Source: Carex sylvatica
Taxonomy: Eukaryota; Streptophyta; Magnoliopsida; Poales; Cyperaceae
DNA length: 64,000 nt
Assembly (NCBI GenBank): GCA_964058845.1
Contig: CAXKVR010000138.1
Location: forward strand, 62,001-126,000
Direction: 5' to 3'
Shown: positions 22,053 through 34,886 of the stretch, piece by piece
Layout: each line of letters begins with the position of its first letter
Numbering within the stretch: position 1 is the stretch's first letter
The notes under the pieces: generated by a model
The model's database searches: none
Told to the model about the DNA's origin: nothing
The model's input: the letters and a program-made list of their open reading frames with translations, nothing else
Translations under genes and position numbers: made by a program

Positions 22053-23459
22053 AATATAAAGGTATGAAAGTAAATGGGCTACTCAGAAGATATCAATTAT
22101 TATTAATTATTGTTTGAGCTCTGCTTTTCTATTATTTAATAAAAGGAATCGAAGAATCTACCTCGTGGAACTTAATTTATATGTAACAACATACTCAAAG
22201 AATCTGATTCTCTGTATGACACGAGTGATTGCAAATCATGTGATAGGCAACACTAGTACAAGTGACCCATCAAATATGTCATAGAGGAAATCCAGTAAAT
22301 TATAATAAGTTTCATGTGCATGAATAATTATTCAAAATTAAACATTTTTTTGTAATGAATATTTAAAATTAAAAGAACTGACCTCATCATTATCTTACAA
22401 CAATTCGAAATAAACATGTGCTAAGTATTACCTCGAAAAAAGAAAAAGTAAAATCAGATTTTGATCCCTAGAAATCTAAAATATATATCGCTGACACATC
22501 TAAGAAACCATGAATTAACATTTTTTTTTTTTTTTGTGTTCCTTGATCTTCAAGTAATAGTTACATATTGAATAATTTCTGAATTACTTCTGTATTGTGG
22601 ATCATTAAGCAAGAATACTATTTCATTGGAAGATACCGTTTATGAGTATTTCCATTGAATAATATATGAAAGAATAGGAACAGATTATGCTATTTAGACA
22701 GAGGTACTAATTTTGGAGTCTATATAGGCTTTCTTCATTTTGGAAATTTTAAATTTTTTACTTGGAAAAAATCAAATAAAATGTCTTTTAATTTCGAAAT
22801 CTACATATAATATTTTTTTTTCATTCTGTTATCTACAAATATTTTGAAACTTGGCACACAAATTTTTTTAAGGGAACCTAATTGACTAAAAAAACAAGAT
22901 TTGCTAATAAACATGAATTCATTGAAACACAGGATAATTTTTACAGAATTCATTTCTATGAGAATTTCAAATAACATGACAAAAGCGAAGCATGATTTTA
23001 TAAAAGATGTTATACAAACTTTGAAGCACAGGAGATCATACACTTTATTATAAAAAAAATTGTTTATGGGATCTAAACTACATCCAACATATTCTTTGCC
23101 TAACTTGTTTTAGTCGTAAACATCAGACTATTAATAAAAAATGAAAACATTAGAATCATCCATTACCAAAAATGAAAGACAATTTCAAATATGCAGTGAC
23201 AAGAAAATCTTTGTCGACCAACCATAAACCAACCAGGAACCAAGCACCCGGAAGCTGGTTGGGCTAAACTAGGACATGTGCAAGCCTACACACGCCACTG
23301 TGGCACTGTCAATCTGTCACCTCTCTACTTGCGACTCGTTATAGGGAAGGATGCACAATAATTGTCAGAAAATATCACAGTGGAAGTTGGAAAATTGGGG
23401 AAAAAGAGAGAGGAAAGGACAGTTATCGTTTGGAGAGAAAATTTTTTCATTGGAAATAA

Positions 23460-23770
23460 GAGAAAGTAAAGAGGTTTGTAATATTGATAGAAAGATCGGT
23501 ACAGATTTAACTGATTTTAACAATTAAAATAGTTAGAATAGGTAGAAATTTCACTGTTTTTAACCTATTGTTTTTATTTTTCAGCGCCAAAGCATATATT
23601 TTTTTTAAATAGAGTTTAGATAGGTAATATTTTTATATATTCTAACTGTTTTGATTGTTAGAATCGATAGAATCTGTATCTATCTTAAATATTTTGATTA
23701 TTAAAATCTGTACCGATTTTTTTATCAATATTACAAGCTATGTACTCTTTCTGTTTCTTTCTCTAACCTT
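23460..23770. mobile_element. Probable palindromic MITE
   Basis: The left arm landmarks TTTGTAATATTGATAGAAAG and ATCGGTACAGATTT recur inverted on the right as AAATCTGTACCGATTTTTTT and ATCAATATTACAAG. Between them are TTTTAACAATTAAAAT and its counterpart. Ends are not resolved. TTTGGAGA words just outside both arms lie in direct orientation. No target duplication was found. Confidence 0.55.
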
Positions 23771-23978
23771 TTCTTAATTTTACCGTTTGGAGACCCATCC
23801 TGATTAAATAATAAAAAAAAAATATAGAGCTAACCTCCTCGAGGCATAAACGGTTAAAATATTATACTGGCTGCATAGTCTAGACTGTAACAAGTCAGAT
23901 ACCAGATGGTCAGTTTACCTTTTTCATTATTTTGTTTTAATTTTGTTTCTCGTGATTACTCTTATGTTGTCATTACCG

Positions 23979-24295
23979 TTACATATGGTCGTAAATTCGT
24001 AATGGAGAAGCCGAGAAGGCGTAAAATATTTTACCAGCTTGTTTAAGCTTCATTTCTGAGCTACAGAGACGGGCACCGAAACCCACACACACAGACGCAG
24101 ACTGCAAAAAGAAATCGAGGAGAAAGAAGGGGAGGGCCCCCACAAATGGAGGCTCATTTGTTGAATAAAGTTGGGGCTTTGAGATGTCAGAAGGGAATCT
24201 ATGTTTATCTTTGGTGGAGTGCCTTTCCCGAGGATCAAGGTGGCAGTGTTTCTTAATAAAAGAGAATAAAGGCTGCTCTTCAGGGTACACCTCAC
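23979..24295 (-). pseudogene. Possible gene fragment of unknown origin
   Basis: On the - strand a 103-codon ORF and an overlapping 81-codon ORF cover a patch that is clearly richer in G+C than its surroundings. Read on the - strand it resembles a leader rather than a folded protein: GTCTGCGTCTGTGTGTG, then CTCAGAAATGAAGC. I recognise no domain. It may be a captured 5' end of a gene or chance composition. Confidence 0.2.
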
Positions 24296-25149
24296 CAGAG
24301 TGGATTCATCAAGTGATTGGTTTTATTTCAATTGGTTCTATTTTAAAAAAATAAATCCTGAATTAGCAACTGAGGGATCCTTCAAAGGCAGTCACCAGTC
24401 AATGCATTCACACATAAAAACCAGTGAAGGGACTGTGATTAGGAACCGTATCCTATCAAGTGCTCACGGAAAGAGTTATTACAAATGAGAATCGATATTC
24501 ATAGCATTTTTTTCTAAATCATATAAAAAAATTAACTATAAACACACAAAATTTTTAAAAAAAATGAGAGGCAATTGACAGCCATATAATATTACTACAT
24601 CTGCCTCTACAAGTACAGGATCAGGACAATGTGCCTTGATGAATTTTAAACTAAGTAATTAGAATTCAGTGTCTGTTTAGGTATAAGGTCTGTTTTGAGA
24701 TTCGTGTCAAATTAAAACTAACGATTCATATGTAATTATATTCACTCCGGTATTGGACTGGATTTTAATTTATGTAATTAGGAGGTTCATATCCATAAAA
24801 TGACTCAAAATTTGAGTATTAATTTAGACTGTTCAATGATAATCCGAGCTAATTCAGTATGCGGTGGAAATTTAAAGGACTTCTTTAATATTTGTAGATT
24901 CTTGTCAGACTGTCTGAATTCAAACTCAAACTATGAGTTACTTGAGGGGATATGAGTTTGATAAGCCTCAATTATATATACTTCCAGTTACGATTTTATC
25001 TTTAAAACTGCACTAAATTTCTTATATTTTAGCTTAATTTAGTATAAAATACATCAAAGAACCAAGTTACTATTGGGATTTCATGTGTATGCATGTATGG
25101 TGAGAATTTAAATTTTTTCTATCACCACTTGACTTAATACACAAAGGAC

Positions 25150-26780
25150 CTTATTTATATGACAATAGCAAACAAGATTATCTCTTAAGGGTTTCATCAA
25201 ACACCTAATGTGCACTAAATAGAATAAATAAATTTCATCTAATTTATTGTTAGAGAGGATAAATATCTTTTGCCTAAAGAGATTGTCAAACTTCTTGATG
25301 GAGAGAAGCTGGTTTCCCTTATTGATCTCTTGTTCTTCTTGAAAGCACCACTTAATTCACCTTGAACATAAATAACAAACTAACACACCTCTTAGATAGA
25401 TGAATATGAAGTTCAAAGCTTAGATCCAACCACCTAGCAAGAAGAGATGAGAGAATTTCAGCCTATGAGCAATCCTCACAAATTTCGGCCAAGGAGAAAA
25501 AGAAAAACGTGGCTGCTCAAGGAGGGGATTTTCGGCTAGGGTTTTTGGTAGAAAATTAGTGCAAAATTTTCTTAATTATGCCTCCTTAAACAGGCAAGGA
25601 TTAGGACAACTTTTTGTGTAAGGTTTGAATCAATTAAGCAAATGTCATTAGCATTGTTTAGTTAATTTCATGCTCTCTTTAATCCCATCTTGCAATCGGT
25701 TTAATAAATTAATTTATGAACAAATAATATTAGTCATATTATTCTATTATACAATGTCTCTATTATTCTTATAATGCATTCAAATAATATTTGCATAACT
25801 TAAATTTATTTATGGTCTAAGAATGTCATATTATGATATTTTATTTTAGCATTTCATCTCATGTATTTTATCTCATACATCATTATGAAATATAAAATAC
25901 TTGTTGTTTCTCTTCAGGTGTGATCGTATAGATGATCTATATCATCTTAGCAATAATATAAAACTTTATATTATTGACTATAAGATGTTATATCATTACA
26001 TTATAGTTTTTCAAACGACATAGTAATAATTTACTTAATCCACTAATTTCGTGTCTATCATTGTTACATGATATTATGAATAATATGCAAAATAGGATCA
26101 TGTCATTCTTGCATTATATTCATTTTTTTGGTCTCTCAAGTGAATTATAATTATAACTACATCAGTTATATTGCATGCGATATAATTCCATTTTATCAAG
26201 GGACCCAGTAATATTATAACTCAAATTGAGGGACAATAATAATATTAACATATAGATTTCTTCCGCACAAGTTGTACACAATGAACTACCATTCCATTCC
26301 TATCATAAGATAATATTTCAATAACAATCACATTATATACTTCTCATGAGAAAAATTTACACATCTCATATCTAAGATTCTAAAGACAATGAAAATATTA
26401 ATGACACAAAATACAATCCATATAATGTTCCATTTATTTAGGTTATGTTCAATATATAAAATACACATTTATATATTCATGTTATTAAATGATAATCCTT
26501 CATCAACATTTATAGAACTTCAATGTATTTTAATCGACATGACAATCTTTCTCGATAATTAGTGTTCCTCCTTAATTATCATGATTGTGAACATATTTAG
26601 CGATTAAATATTTCTCATCTTAGGAATCCTATGGTTCAAGATCAAGAGCATCTTCTTGAATACTTCCAAATATATAACATATAAATCTCAAGGAGCATGA
26701 ATAATAACATTTGTAATAAAATCATGAATAACATATAAATTATTATTAAAAGAATTAACTTTCAAAACACACATCCTTCA
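25150..26780 (-). repeat. LTR-like relic on the - strand
   Basis: On the - strand the part at about 25440-25560 reads like an LTR leader (AAAAACCCTAGCCGAAAATC, then ATTCTCTCATCTCTTCTTG), with a long AT-rich U3-like stretch at 25650-26780. The phrase TATCAAGGGACCCAG near 26197 parallels TATCAAGAGGCCCAG near 36036 in the LTR at 34887-36691, preceded by similar GCATGCGATATAAT-like words. No primer site or terminal TG..CA was fixed, so limits are approximate. Confidence 0.4.
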
Positions 26781-26799
26781 GTTACTGCCTTTGCCTTGT

Positions 26800-28300
26800 T
26801 TAAATTGTAGAAATTGAGCAAGACTACAGGTGTTTGTGCGGTCTGTAGGAATTCTATGTGAGCCGCACAAAATAAATTCAAGCCGAAAATCAAAATTCAG
26901 AATTTATCAAGTTTTCTCATTTCAAGTCAGAGAGTTTTGCGGGTCTTTGTGTGGCCTTAAGGAATTTTGTGCGAGTCGCACAAAATCCTTAACTATTTCC
27001 AGCCGATTCTCTATTTTGTGCAGGCCGTAGGAAATTTGTACTGGCCGTAGAGAATTCGTGAAGGCCGCACAAGAGGCCGCACCAATGCTAATCTTGCATG
27101 ATTTCGCGATATCTCCTCAGATTTGCTTCCAGATTTTGGAGGATTGTTTTCCAAGGTACGAAAATAGCTATATATTGGCAGGGAGACAGCAGGGGAAGAC
27201 ATCTTTCAACTTAGCTTTTATTCTACACATCTTTTTATATTTTTCTCTCTTCTCTGCGTGATTGAAGGCAATTGGAGCAAAGGATTGAAGACTTTCTCGA
27301 GCGAGCAAATGTGAAGATAAGGGGCAGCGAGCGAGGAGATTGGTGTACTCTATTCTTTTTCTTGTTTTTCTCAGTTTTATCATATTTACTGTTGTATTTA
27401 TTTTGGATGTTAGTGCACCCATGAGATGCTATATTTTCTTTCTAGGGGCTTAGGTTTTAAACATGAACTTGTGTTAAAATCTACTTTAGTTGGATATTTT
27501 TCTTTATGATGATTGTTTGCTTGTATGTTTATTCTTGTTGATTTTATAATTCACTTGCTTGTATGATTTGTGTGCTTGTTAATTAGCGTCTCGCTTTGGT
27601 TTAACAAATTTAAGGTTATATAATCAAAAAATTGATGGTACCAAATTATATACATGAATAACCTTGGGATTAAGATTAGAAATGATCAAATTTATTTCTT
27701 AGTCCGGAACCACAAGAAACAAAGGTTGAAGTGAGGTGAGGGACTTAATCGTGAAGCCTCGTATTTGATTGGGACCCATAGAATTGAATCAAATATTGGT
27801 ATGAAGAACTTAATCGTGAAGTATTGATATTTAGGGATAAACTAGACTAACCTGTGCTTATGGTCTAGATAGCTAAATTGAAATCGTAAAATTTGAATTA
27901 TCTAGGCACGTCATTAATTCACGAAAGTGATTTTTTTTTAATATATTTAAGGCTTAAAAACTCCATAATTGCAAATATAAATTTAGAAACCAATTAAGTG
28001 TTGATTTGACCAAGTGATTGTATGCCGAAAGCCCCTAGACTTCTATCTCATTAAACCACAAAACTCCTTTTATTTGTTTGTTTTAAATTATTTTATTTAA
28101 ATTCAACTGTCACTTCGGATATTGAACCCACAAAACCAATTTTCAAACAACCCCCCCTTACTTTTATTGCACTATTTTAAAATTAATTAATTTAGTAAAA
28201 AGTAATATTTTTCGTTGTCTTTGGATCGATACCTTTATTACTATAAGGATAGGTTGTAGGTTTGCAACTGATCTATTATTGTGTACAAATGTTTATAAAT
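26800..28300 (+). repeat. LTR or leader-like retrotransposon relic on the + strand
   Basis: Bases 26830-27080 repeat GCCGCACAA and TTGTGCG words in both orientations, a pattern common in long gypsy LTRs. They are followed by a leader-like stretch (GGGGCAGCGAGCGAGGAGAT near 27320) and by TCGTTGTCTTTGGATCGATA near 28215. No coding domain, primer site or duplication was found. The assignment rests on sequence style only. Confidence 0.3.
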
Positions 28301-29544
28301 TTAAAAGTGAAAAAAGTATTCAATTGACCCAATAATCCTATACCTAAAATACACAACCGAGTTCGTAATTAGAGACATACTAGTTGGATTTTACAATAGT
28401 TGGATGCAACACCATCTTCAACAAATGGAGAATAAATTAAATTGATATATGCAAATAATATTAGTCTAAAATCTAAATATCTGGATTATTTGCAAATTTT
28501 ATGAATGATTAATGATATTCAAGTTAACTCTGTAGTGCTTTGGAAATTTATGATTTTTTTTTTAAAAGTATTTGTATTTTGATATATTGTTTGCATAACG
28601 TTAAAATATATTATTTTTAATTATATATAACTGTATAATTTTAGATTAAAAATTATTTATAACAAATTTTCACGAATACCAACATCTGTGAAATTAAACT
28701 ATTTAAATCCAATGCTCTAGTTGGTTTTGGATAGTATAGAAATTTATAAATTATTTTAACTCAATTACATTGGTGCTTAATGTTACTTTTCCTTTTTTTT
28801 TTTTTAACAAAATCATTGTTAAAAATAATTAAATTGACATAATTTTAATTTTTTCGGGGACAATAGGATTGCTAAATTAGATAAATTCAAAAACCTAATT
28901 TAAATTTAAGTAATAATTATAATGATAGAACATTGAATTAAGAGGATATTTGAGTGTTAAATTATTATTTAGTGCACTTATTTCAGATAATCCTGATGGT
29001 CGTGGTCTTGGGTGCCACAAAACAAATTGATCTTGGCTTGCTCAAGTTCTTAATAAAAAAATCGATATGATCGTATTTTGCAGTGTTTTAAAATGTGATT
29101 TTGTTCATGCATACAGAAGAATTTGTATGTGGAAGTATACATGCGGTTTTACTATACTTTGTTAAAGAAATATAGATAAAATAAAATTAATTTATATCTA
29201 AAGACTTGTTTAGTCTAGTGATTTGTGCTCTTTACCACATTATAAAGGTTATTCTAATCTCCTCCACTGCAAAATGAATTTTAGATTTTTTTTCAAGTCT
29301 GTATGGACCATATATGAGCTCGTATATTCAAAATTGCATGAACTTGACTGCATAAAATTTTGTATGCGAAAGACCACTACATAAGCATATGCGGCCCTAT
29401 TTTAAAACACTGATATTTTGAATTAAACAACAAACTAAAAATTATTTAGAGAAAATGTCCGCAGCTTGGCAAAATTAAAGGTAATATTGTATTTTGTCAT
29501 AGCATTTACTTTAAATATTAATTATTATTTTCTCTAACAAATAA
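28301..29544. other. AT-rich intergenic stretch, no gene seen
   Basis: No ORF or repeat of note was recognised. A weak self-similarity exists between 29090-29160 and 29290-29400 (GTATGCGAA, ATGCGG, TTTTAAAACACTG and their relatives), perhaps a small decayed inverted element. Confidence 0.35.
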
Positions 29545-32500
29545 ACAAAAAAATTATTAATATCTAAAAAAAATATGAAATTTCAGAAACTATCCATGTT
29601 TTGAATTTTTTCGAATTCTACTCAAACCGCATTTTTTTTTTGCAATTTAGGAATTCAAAATTGTAATTTTTTTGCAGTTTAAAAAAAGAAGAAGAAGAAA
29701 ACGCAATAACTTTTTGCAGTTCCAAACCAATATGAATTTTTTGTATTTTTCATATTAATTTTTGAATTAAATAGAAATATTTATAATTTATTTATTTTTT
29801 GTATTGAATATTAGAAATATTATATATATTTCTTTGAAAATAAGTGGAATACTATATAATTTGATTTATTAGAAAGACTGCTACAAATAATCCGGATCAA
29901 TATTTTTCGTGTTGGATTTTTATTGGGTGTAAGAAAAATTAATATATTTGTTATGTTATAGAATTTTAACAATTAATTTTTAAATGTTTTACAAGCAAAA
30001 ATAAAAAAATCGTGCTAACGAAATAGAAATTTAATCCTTAAATAATGTCTCCCTCGGTAAGCAAGTTAAGTGTGAATCGAAACTACGTCGAAAATATGAA
30101 GTTCTGAAATTTTATAGGTCTAGTGCGTCTGCACTGGTGGTGAGTGTGGATGGTTGATCCGCACTGACTCCAGTTTTTTTTTAAATTATGCTCTGTATTA
30201 TACCAGTGTGTCCACACCGAATTTGAGTGCGTCCGCACTGATGAATTATGTATTGGCTGAATTTTTTTGAAATTTGATAAGTCCTGAGTGTGGGTGTCTT
30301 AACCCGCACTGAAATTTAAATGCGAACGCATTAGCCTCGGACTTTTTCTTGTGAAGTACCATTTTGATGAAAACTTGACTAAGTACTGAGTGCGTCTGCA
30401 CTCGTGTATATTTCTGTGTTTTCTGAGCTGCTGAAATTCTACTAAGTGTTGAGTGCGGGAGGCCGACCTGCATTGAAAGTGAGTGCGTCTGCACTCAGAT
30501 GGCTTTTTAACCAAAATCCCAGATTTTATTTTTCCTTTCTCTCTTTCTCCTCCATTTCTTTTCCCTGTGCTTGTGTGTGTTCCGCCAAAGAAAGAAGAAA
30601 AAGAGAGAGAGAGCTTACTCTCCCTCTCAAACCACCGAAACTTTTGGGAAATCGAAGGTAGAAGCGAGAAACCGGCCGAAGATCTCTCATAGCTCTCCCA
30701 TTAGTACTCATTTCTCTTCTCTCCTCTTCTCTCAAAACTCAAAATTTCGCCATTGTTACGGTTCTTGTTGAAACCCAAAATTGGTGCACCAATTGTGAGT
30801 AATCCCTCTACTTTGAGCTTCCTTAATGGTTATTTATCAATTCTTTTCTCGATTTCATCTCAATTTTGGATTTCCATTTTTAGGATTTTGTACTAAATCT
30901 AAATTTTGGGAATAATGGTGAAATGTTTAGTCCAATCCAACCAATTAGAGGTGTAATCGGTAAGTTTACCTATTAATCTCGCAAACCTAGAAATTTATCT
31001 CTGTTTCGACCAAATTAGGGTTTAATTAATCAGAAAATTGAATTGTTATGAGAACTAAAGTAGTGAGATGGTAAATTGGTATACCTACAAATGGACCTAA
31101 TTGGAATCGTGGATGGTTTAGAGGACCCAGATGTAAAGTGTGTGAGTTTTAGATATTTTTAGTAAGAAAAAAGGAATCAAATGAATCGATTCGAAAGCAT
31201 AGGAAATGAGTTAAGGAAGGTATAAGCCATTAATAAACTCGAGTAAGCATCTCGACTGTTGAACCAAGGTTAAACCAAGTATACATGTAATATAGGTGTA
31301 GGCTCGGTCGAGCAGGAATTTGTGGGATATTTCGAGACGTCTGATTCGTAATTAAGCGATACGCTCGTCGTAAACAGGTGCGAGATTCTTGGACTTATTT
31401 AATATTTCATTTTCAGGAATTAAATTCTTTATTCGTTTGTAATGTTGAATGTCTGATTGTTGCATCATTGAATTGCGTAAATCATTTGCATAGTCCAATC
31501 AAATTAAACTTGAATTGATGTGACTTGAATGATATGCATGCTTGTATGGTTGTTGGTTGTGTCGATCTATTATGATCTGACTATTGTTGAAAGTCACCAC
31601 GAATTGCTGATTGATAATGTGTATGTGAACGGATTTACGAAGTTGAGCTGTATAGCTGACTTCGATCCAACTTTTTGTAAAGTTGAGCTGTATAGCTGAT
31701 TTTGAGCCCAAGATCATTCTAGTGCTTTAGGTGAATGGCCCTCAGTTTTTTCAGTACCGGTTGGAACGAGGGGTGAGTGATTATATTGATATGTGGATTG
31801 AAATCGTGGGTGACAAGTGTAATGTTTGTGGCTCGGTGGCATTTTTCTACGTGTTAATGCGTTTGGACGGTCAAGATGAAGTTCAAACAAACACATACCA
31901 GGCTTAACTCATTTTATTATTTAGGGCTTGTAGCAACTACAGATGTTTATTTGAGCTGGACCCTTTATCTGACCCTCGTCTGTAGGGTTACTGACGCCTA
32001 CAGACGTTCCACCGAGCTGGACTCTTTATCTGACACCCATCTGTAGTTGCTTGGCTTAACCATTTCCTAAGGTCAGCTGGTTTAAATCACATAAAGAAAA
32101 TTCACTTTGAAATCATTCCAATTGTTGTAATATTCATTTGATTAATTATTGTCGAGCATATGCATCCCTTTAATTATGAATATGTATATGTTTGAATTGC
32201 TATTGTATGGGTTTTATATTTTAATATGGAGTTTGATTGCAAGTCCAATAATCTAACTATGGCAAATTTCGCACTGAGAATTTATTCTCACCCCCACTCT
32301 TCAAGTTATCTTACAGGTTCTGGTGCGACTGAGTTTGGGGAGGCACGCGATCAGTAGGCCTCTGGTATAGGTCACCATTACCTCAGTAGATATTTGGTTA
32401 GTTGGCTAGAGATGTATATATTATTTTTGGTCGTATAATTCTCTATGTCATACCTGATAGTCGCTATCCATATGTGATACCTTGATGTATTATACTTTTA

Positions 32501-33277
32501 TCAGACACGTGTACTCGGATTTATATATTTATGAATATGTTTTATATTATTTTGTTGTGAATTAATGACTGTAAATTGAATTGCCTTGTAAGCATACACG
32601 GAGTTGTATGCTTACGGCAGGGGACTATCGCGACCCGTGGCCGTGGGGAGTGACAATAATTTTTTATGAGTTATTGAAAAAAAAAAATAATGCTTGGATT
32701 CTGAATTATTGATTCCGATTTAAAAGTCACTTCTAGGTAATAAAGAAAATATTGTGATCCTTCTAGTATATTTAATTTCTAAAATGTTGTATATATTTTG
32801 AGAATTCTTTTTGAATAACAATCATTAAATAACTTAATATTTTATTTTTTTTCAAAAATAGATACAACTTTTTATAAATTAAATTTACTAGAAGGATGAT
32901 AATATTTTATGTATTTACTTAGAAGTGACTTTTGAACCGAGATCAATAACTCAGAATCCAAGCATTTTTTTTCCAATAACTCATTAAGAAATATATTATT
33001 TTTTCTTACAACCACAAAAAATCCAGCATGAAAATATTGATCCGGGTTATTTGTAGCAGTCTTTCTAATAAATCAAATTTTATAGTATTCCATCTATTTT
33101 AAAAAAAATATATAAAATATTTCTAATATTTTAATACAAAAAATAAATAAATTATATTTCTATTTAATTCAAAAAATAATATGGAAAACCGCAAAAAAAA
33201 TTTAAGGTTTGGGTAGATTTCGAAGAAACGTGAAAACTTGAATAATTTCTGAAATTTCATATAATTTTTGAATATTA
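29545..33277. mobile_element. 1-kb palindromic element (copy 2) split by a solo LTR
   Basis: The arms are 29545-29948 and 32661-33277. The termini TTATTAATATCTAAAAAAA..TTTCAGAAAC and GTTTCTGAAA-like AATTTCTGAAATTTCAT..ATTAATAA are inverted. The inner landmarks AGAAAGACTGCTACAAATAA, ATATATTT and CCTTCTAGTA match copy 1 at 15705-16745. Removing the 2.7-kb insert restores a continuous palindrome of about 1 kb, so the insertion is younger than the element. Confidence 0.8.
29949..32655 (+). repeat. Probable solo LTR of 2.7 kb
   Basis: It begins TGTTATGTTATAG and ends GGGGAGTGACA, so it has TG..CA borders with short inverted TGT/ACA ends. The 5-mers next to it are ATATT (29944-29948) and ATAAT (32656-32660), a 4/5 match. 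The flanks join into the uninterrupted sequence seen in palindrome copy 1. Inside are GTGCGTCTGCACT-type repeats (30120-30500), a pyrimidine-rich leader (30530-30760), and two copies of a roughly 60-bp CTACAGACG..TTTATCTGA..CTGTAG unit (31935-32045). There is no gag or pol. The length and the CGACCCGTGGCCGTGGGGAG end suggest a gypsy-type LTR. Confidence 0.7.
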
Positions 33278-34873
33278 ATAAATTTTATGGAGATATATAG
33301 ATGCCACAACTTGAGAGTGCATCTACTTTTGAAAATTAAAGTATGCTTAACATATCCTTAATTTAATGTGAGATTTTTTTGATTATTTAGAATTTATTAA
33401 TTGCTATTTGATATTTTTTTATATGAAGTTGTACACTTTATTTTATTACATTGTAAATGTATTTTTGTTATTACAAAAGTTTAGAAAGTTTGATACAAGA
33501 AGGTAAAGTAGTTTATATTTATGATTTATATTTTGTAGCGGTATTTTATGGTTTTATTGTACTTTTTATGTTTTGTTGATATAATAATTTAATAATATTT
33601 TTCGAGTTTATATATGTGAAAAATAATTGAAAATGCGATGTGGATATGCTTACAATATTTGTTCTCAAGGAATTAATAAGCGCATGAAGTTGCCCGCGCA
33701 CTGAACCCTTCCAAATTTTATATATTAACTAGATTTTTGTAATTATGTTATATTTAGTTTGATTTATAATTAATCTTTGAATGCACCTTTATTTAAATTT
33801 AAGCTAGCTTGATTTCAAACAAATTAGCTCGAGTTCTTAGATAATCAAATTCAATCTAGTTACAAATTCGAAAATTCAATGTCATTTGAGCTAGCTAGCA
33901 CGATTCAATAAAATTATGAATCAAACTAAATGACACGCATGCTCAAATGACATATAAAGCAACCAAACAAATATTGTCCCCTAAGCATAAATTAAAACAC
34001 TTTAATAATATGGGGCACCTTATGCCACATTACAATTATTTCACATGCATTCATTACATCACACTTGGCATTGATAATCTTTGACCACACAATCCGCTTA
34101 TCGTAGCTACTCGCTATGGTGGGCCCATTTAAAATTTATGCACCTCAATCCATTTGAGTGCAATGGTTATTTTGACTTATCCTATTCATAGCTTAGTGAT
34201 TTTCATTTTTCGAAATGATGCCATTAGGAACAAAAATAGTCCAACAATTTTTCCTTTTGATTCCCAATCAAAACATTACCCAAAAAAGAAATTATTCTAA
34301 TTTGAAGTAGCATATACACTGATGCATCCTACAGTTTCGAAACAAATCAGATTTCAAAAATATTTTCATGAGTGTCTAAATCATTGACACATCTGAATTC
34401 AAGTTCAAAACTAATCTAAACTTATTTATTAAAGATCTACCATTGATCTGATAGCCAACCCTGATCCGAACTATTTTAAAAGTCTCTTTTAAAATCAGAA
34501 CAAAAATAAAAGAATCAAAGTTTCGATCAAGTGAGAAAATTCTCAATTCTTTTTTAATCCAAATCCATTTTAGCAAGATTCATCTCAAAGTCTCTCTTTT
34601 AAAATTCACACAAAAACTTGATTCAATAAAATTCGGATCTATACTTTAAACCCTCCAAGCATCATCAATTGATATTGGACCCTCTAAAGCAAGTCATGGA
34701 AGAACAAACAAATCCGATCAAGAAATCAAAACATAAGTGGTGCACCATCCGTGCAACATGACTTGTATACAGCCATACAAGAGACATTTACTAGGCTATA
34801 AATTTCATAAGATAAAATCATCCTTAACACAATGCTTATGCTATGGTCAATTGCAATTCTATTGAGCAACTTG
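33278..34873. other. Non-coding stretch, partly interior of the LTR element to its right
   Basis: There is no gene. The part next to the primer site at 34874 should be the internal region of a minus-strand LTR element, but I see no gag or pol reading frame. The element would be a non-autonomous one or a truncated remnant. Its left LTR was not found. Confidence 0.35.
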
Positions 34874-34885
34874 GCTCTGATACCA
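34874..34885 (-). other. Primer-binding site for initiator tRNA-Met
   Basis: The - strand reads TGGTATCAGAGC, the classical tRNA-iMet-complementary primer site of plant LTR retrotransposons. One base separates it from the terminal TGTTGGG at 34887, which marks the inner edge of an LTR. Confidence 0.8.
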
Positions 34886-34886
34886 C

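Larger units (their letters stand above)
22062..25149. other. Intergenic stretch, no supported gene
   Basis: It is mostly AT-rich. An inverted-repeat element lies at about 23400-23790 and a less AT-rich patch at about 23990-24300. The region 24480-25149 shows nothing I can interpret. Confidence 0.4.

Noticed and set aside
31500..31896. Small - strand ORFs in the solo LTR
   Set aside because: They are short, overlap each other, lack domains and lie within a long non-coding LTR.
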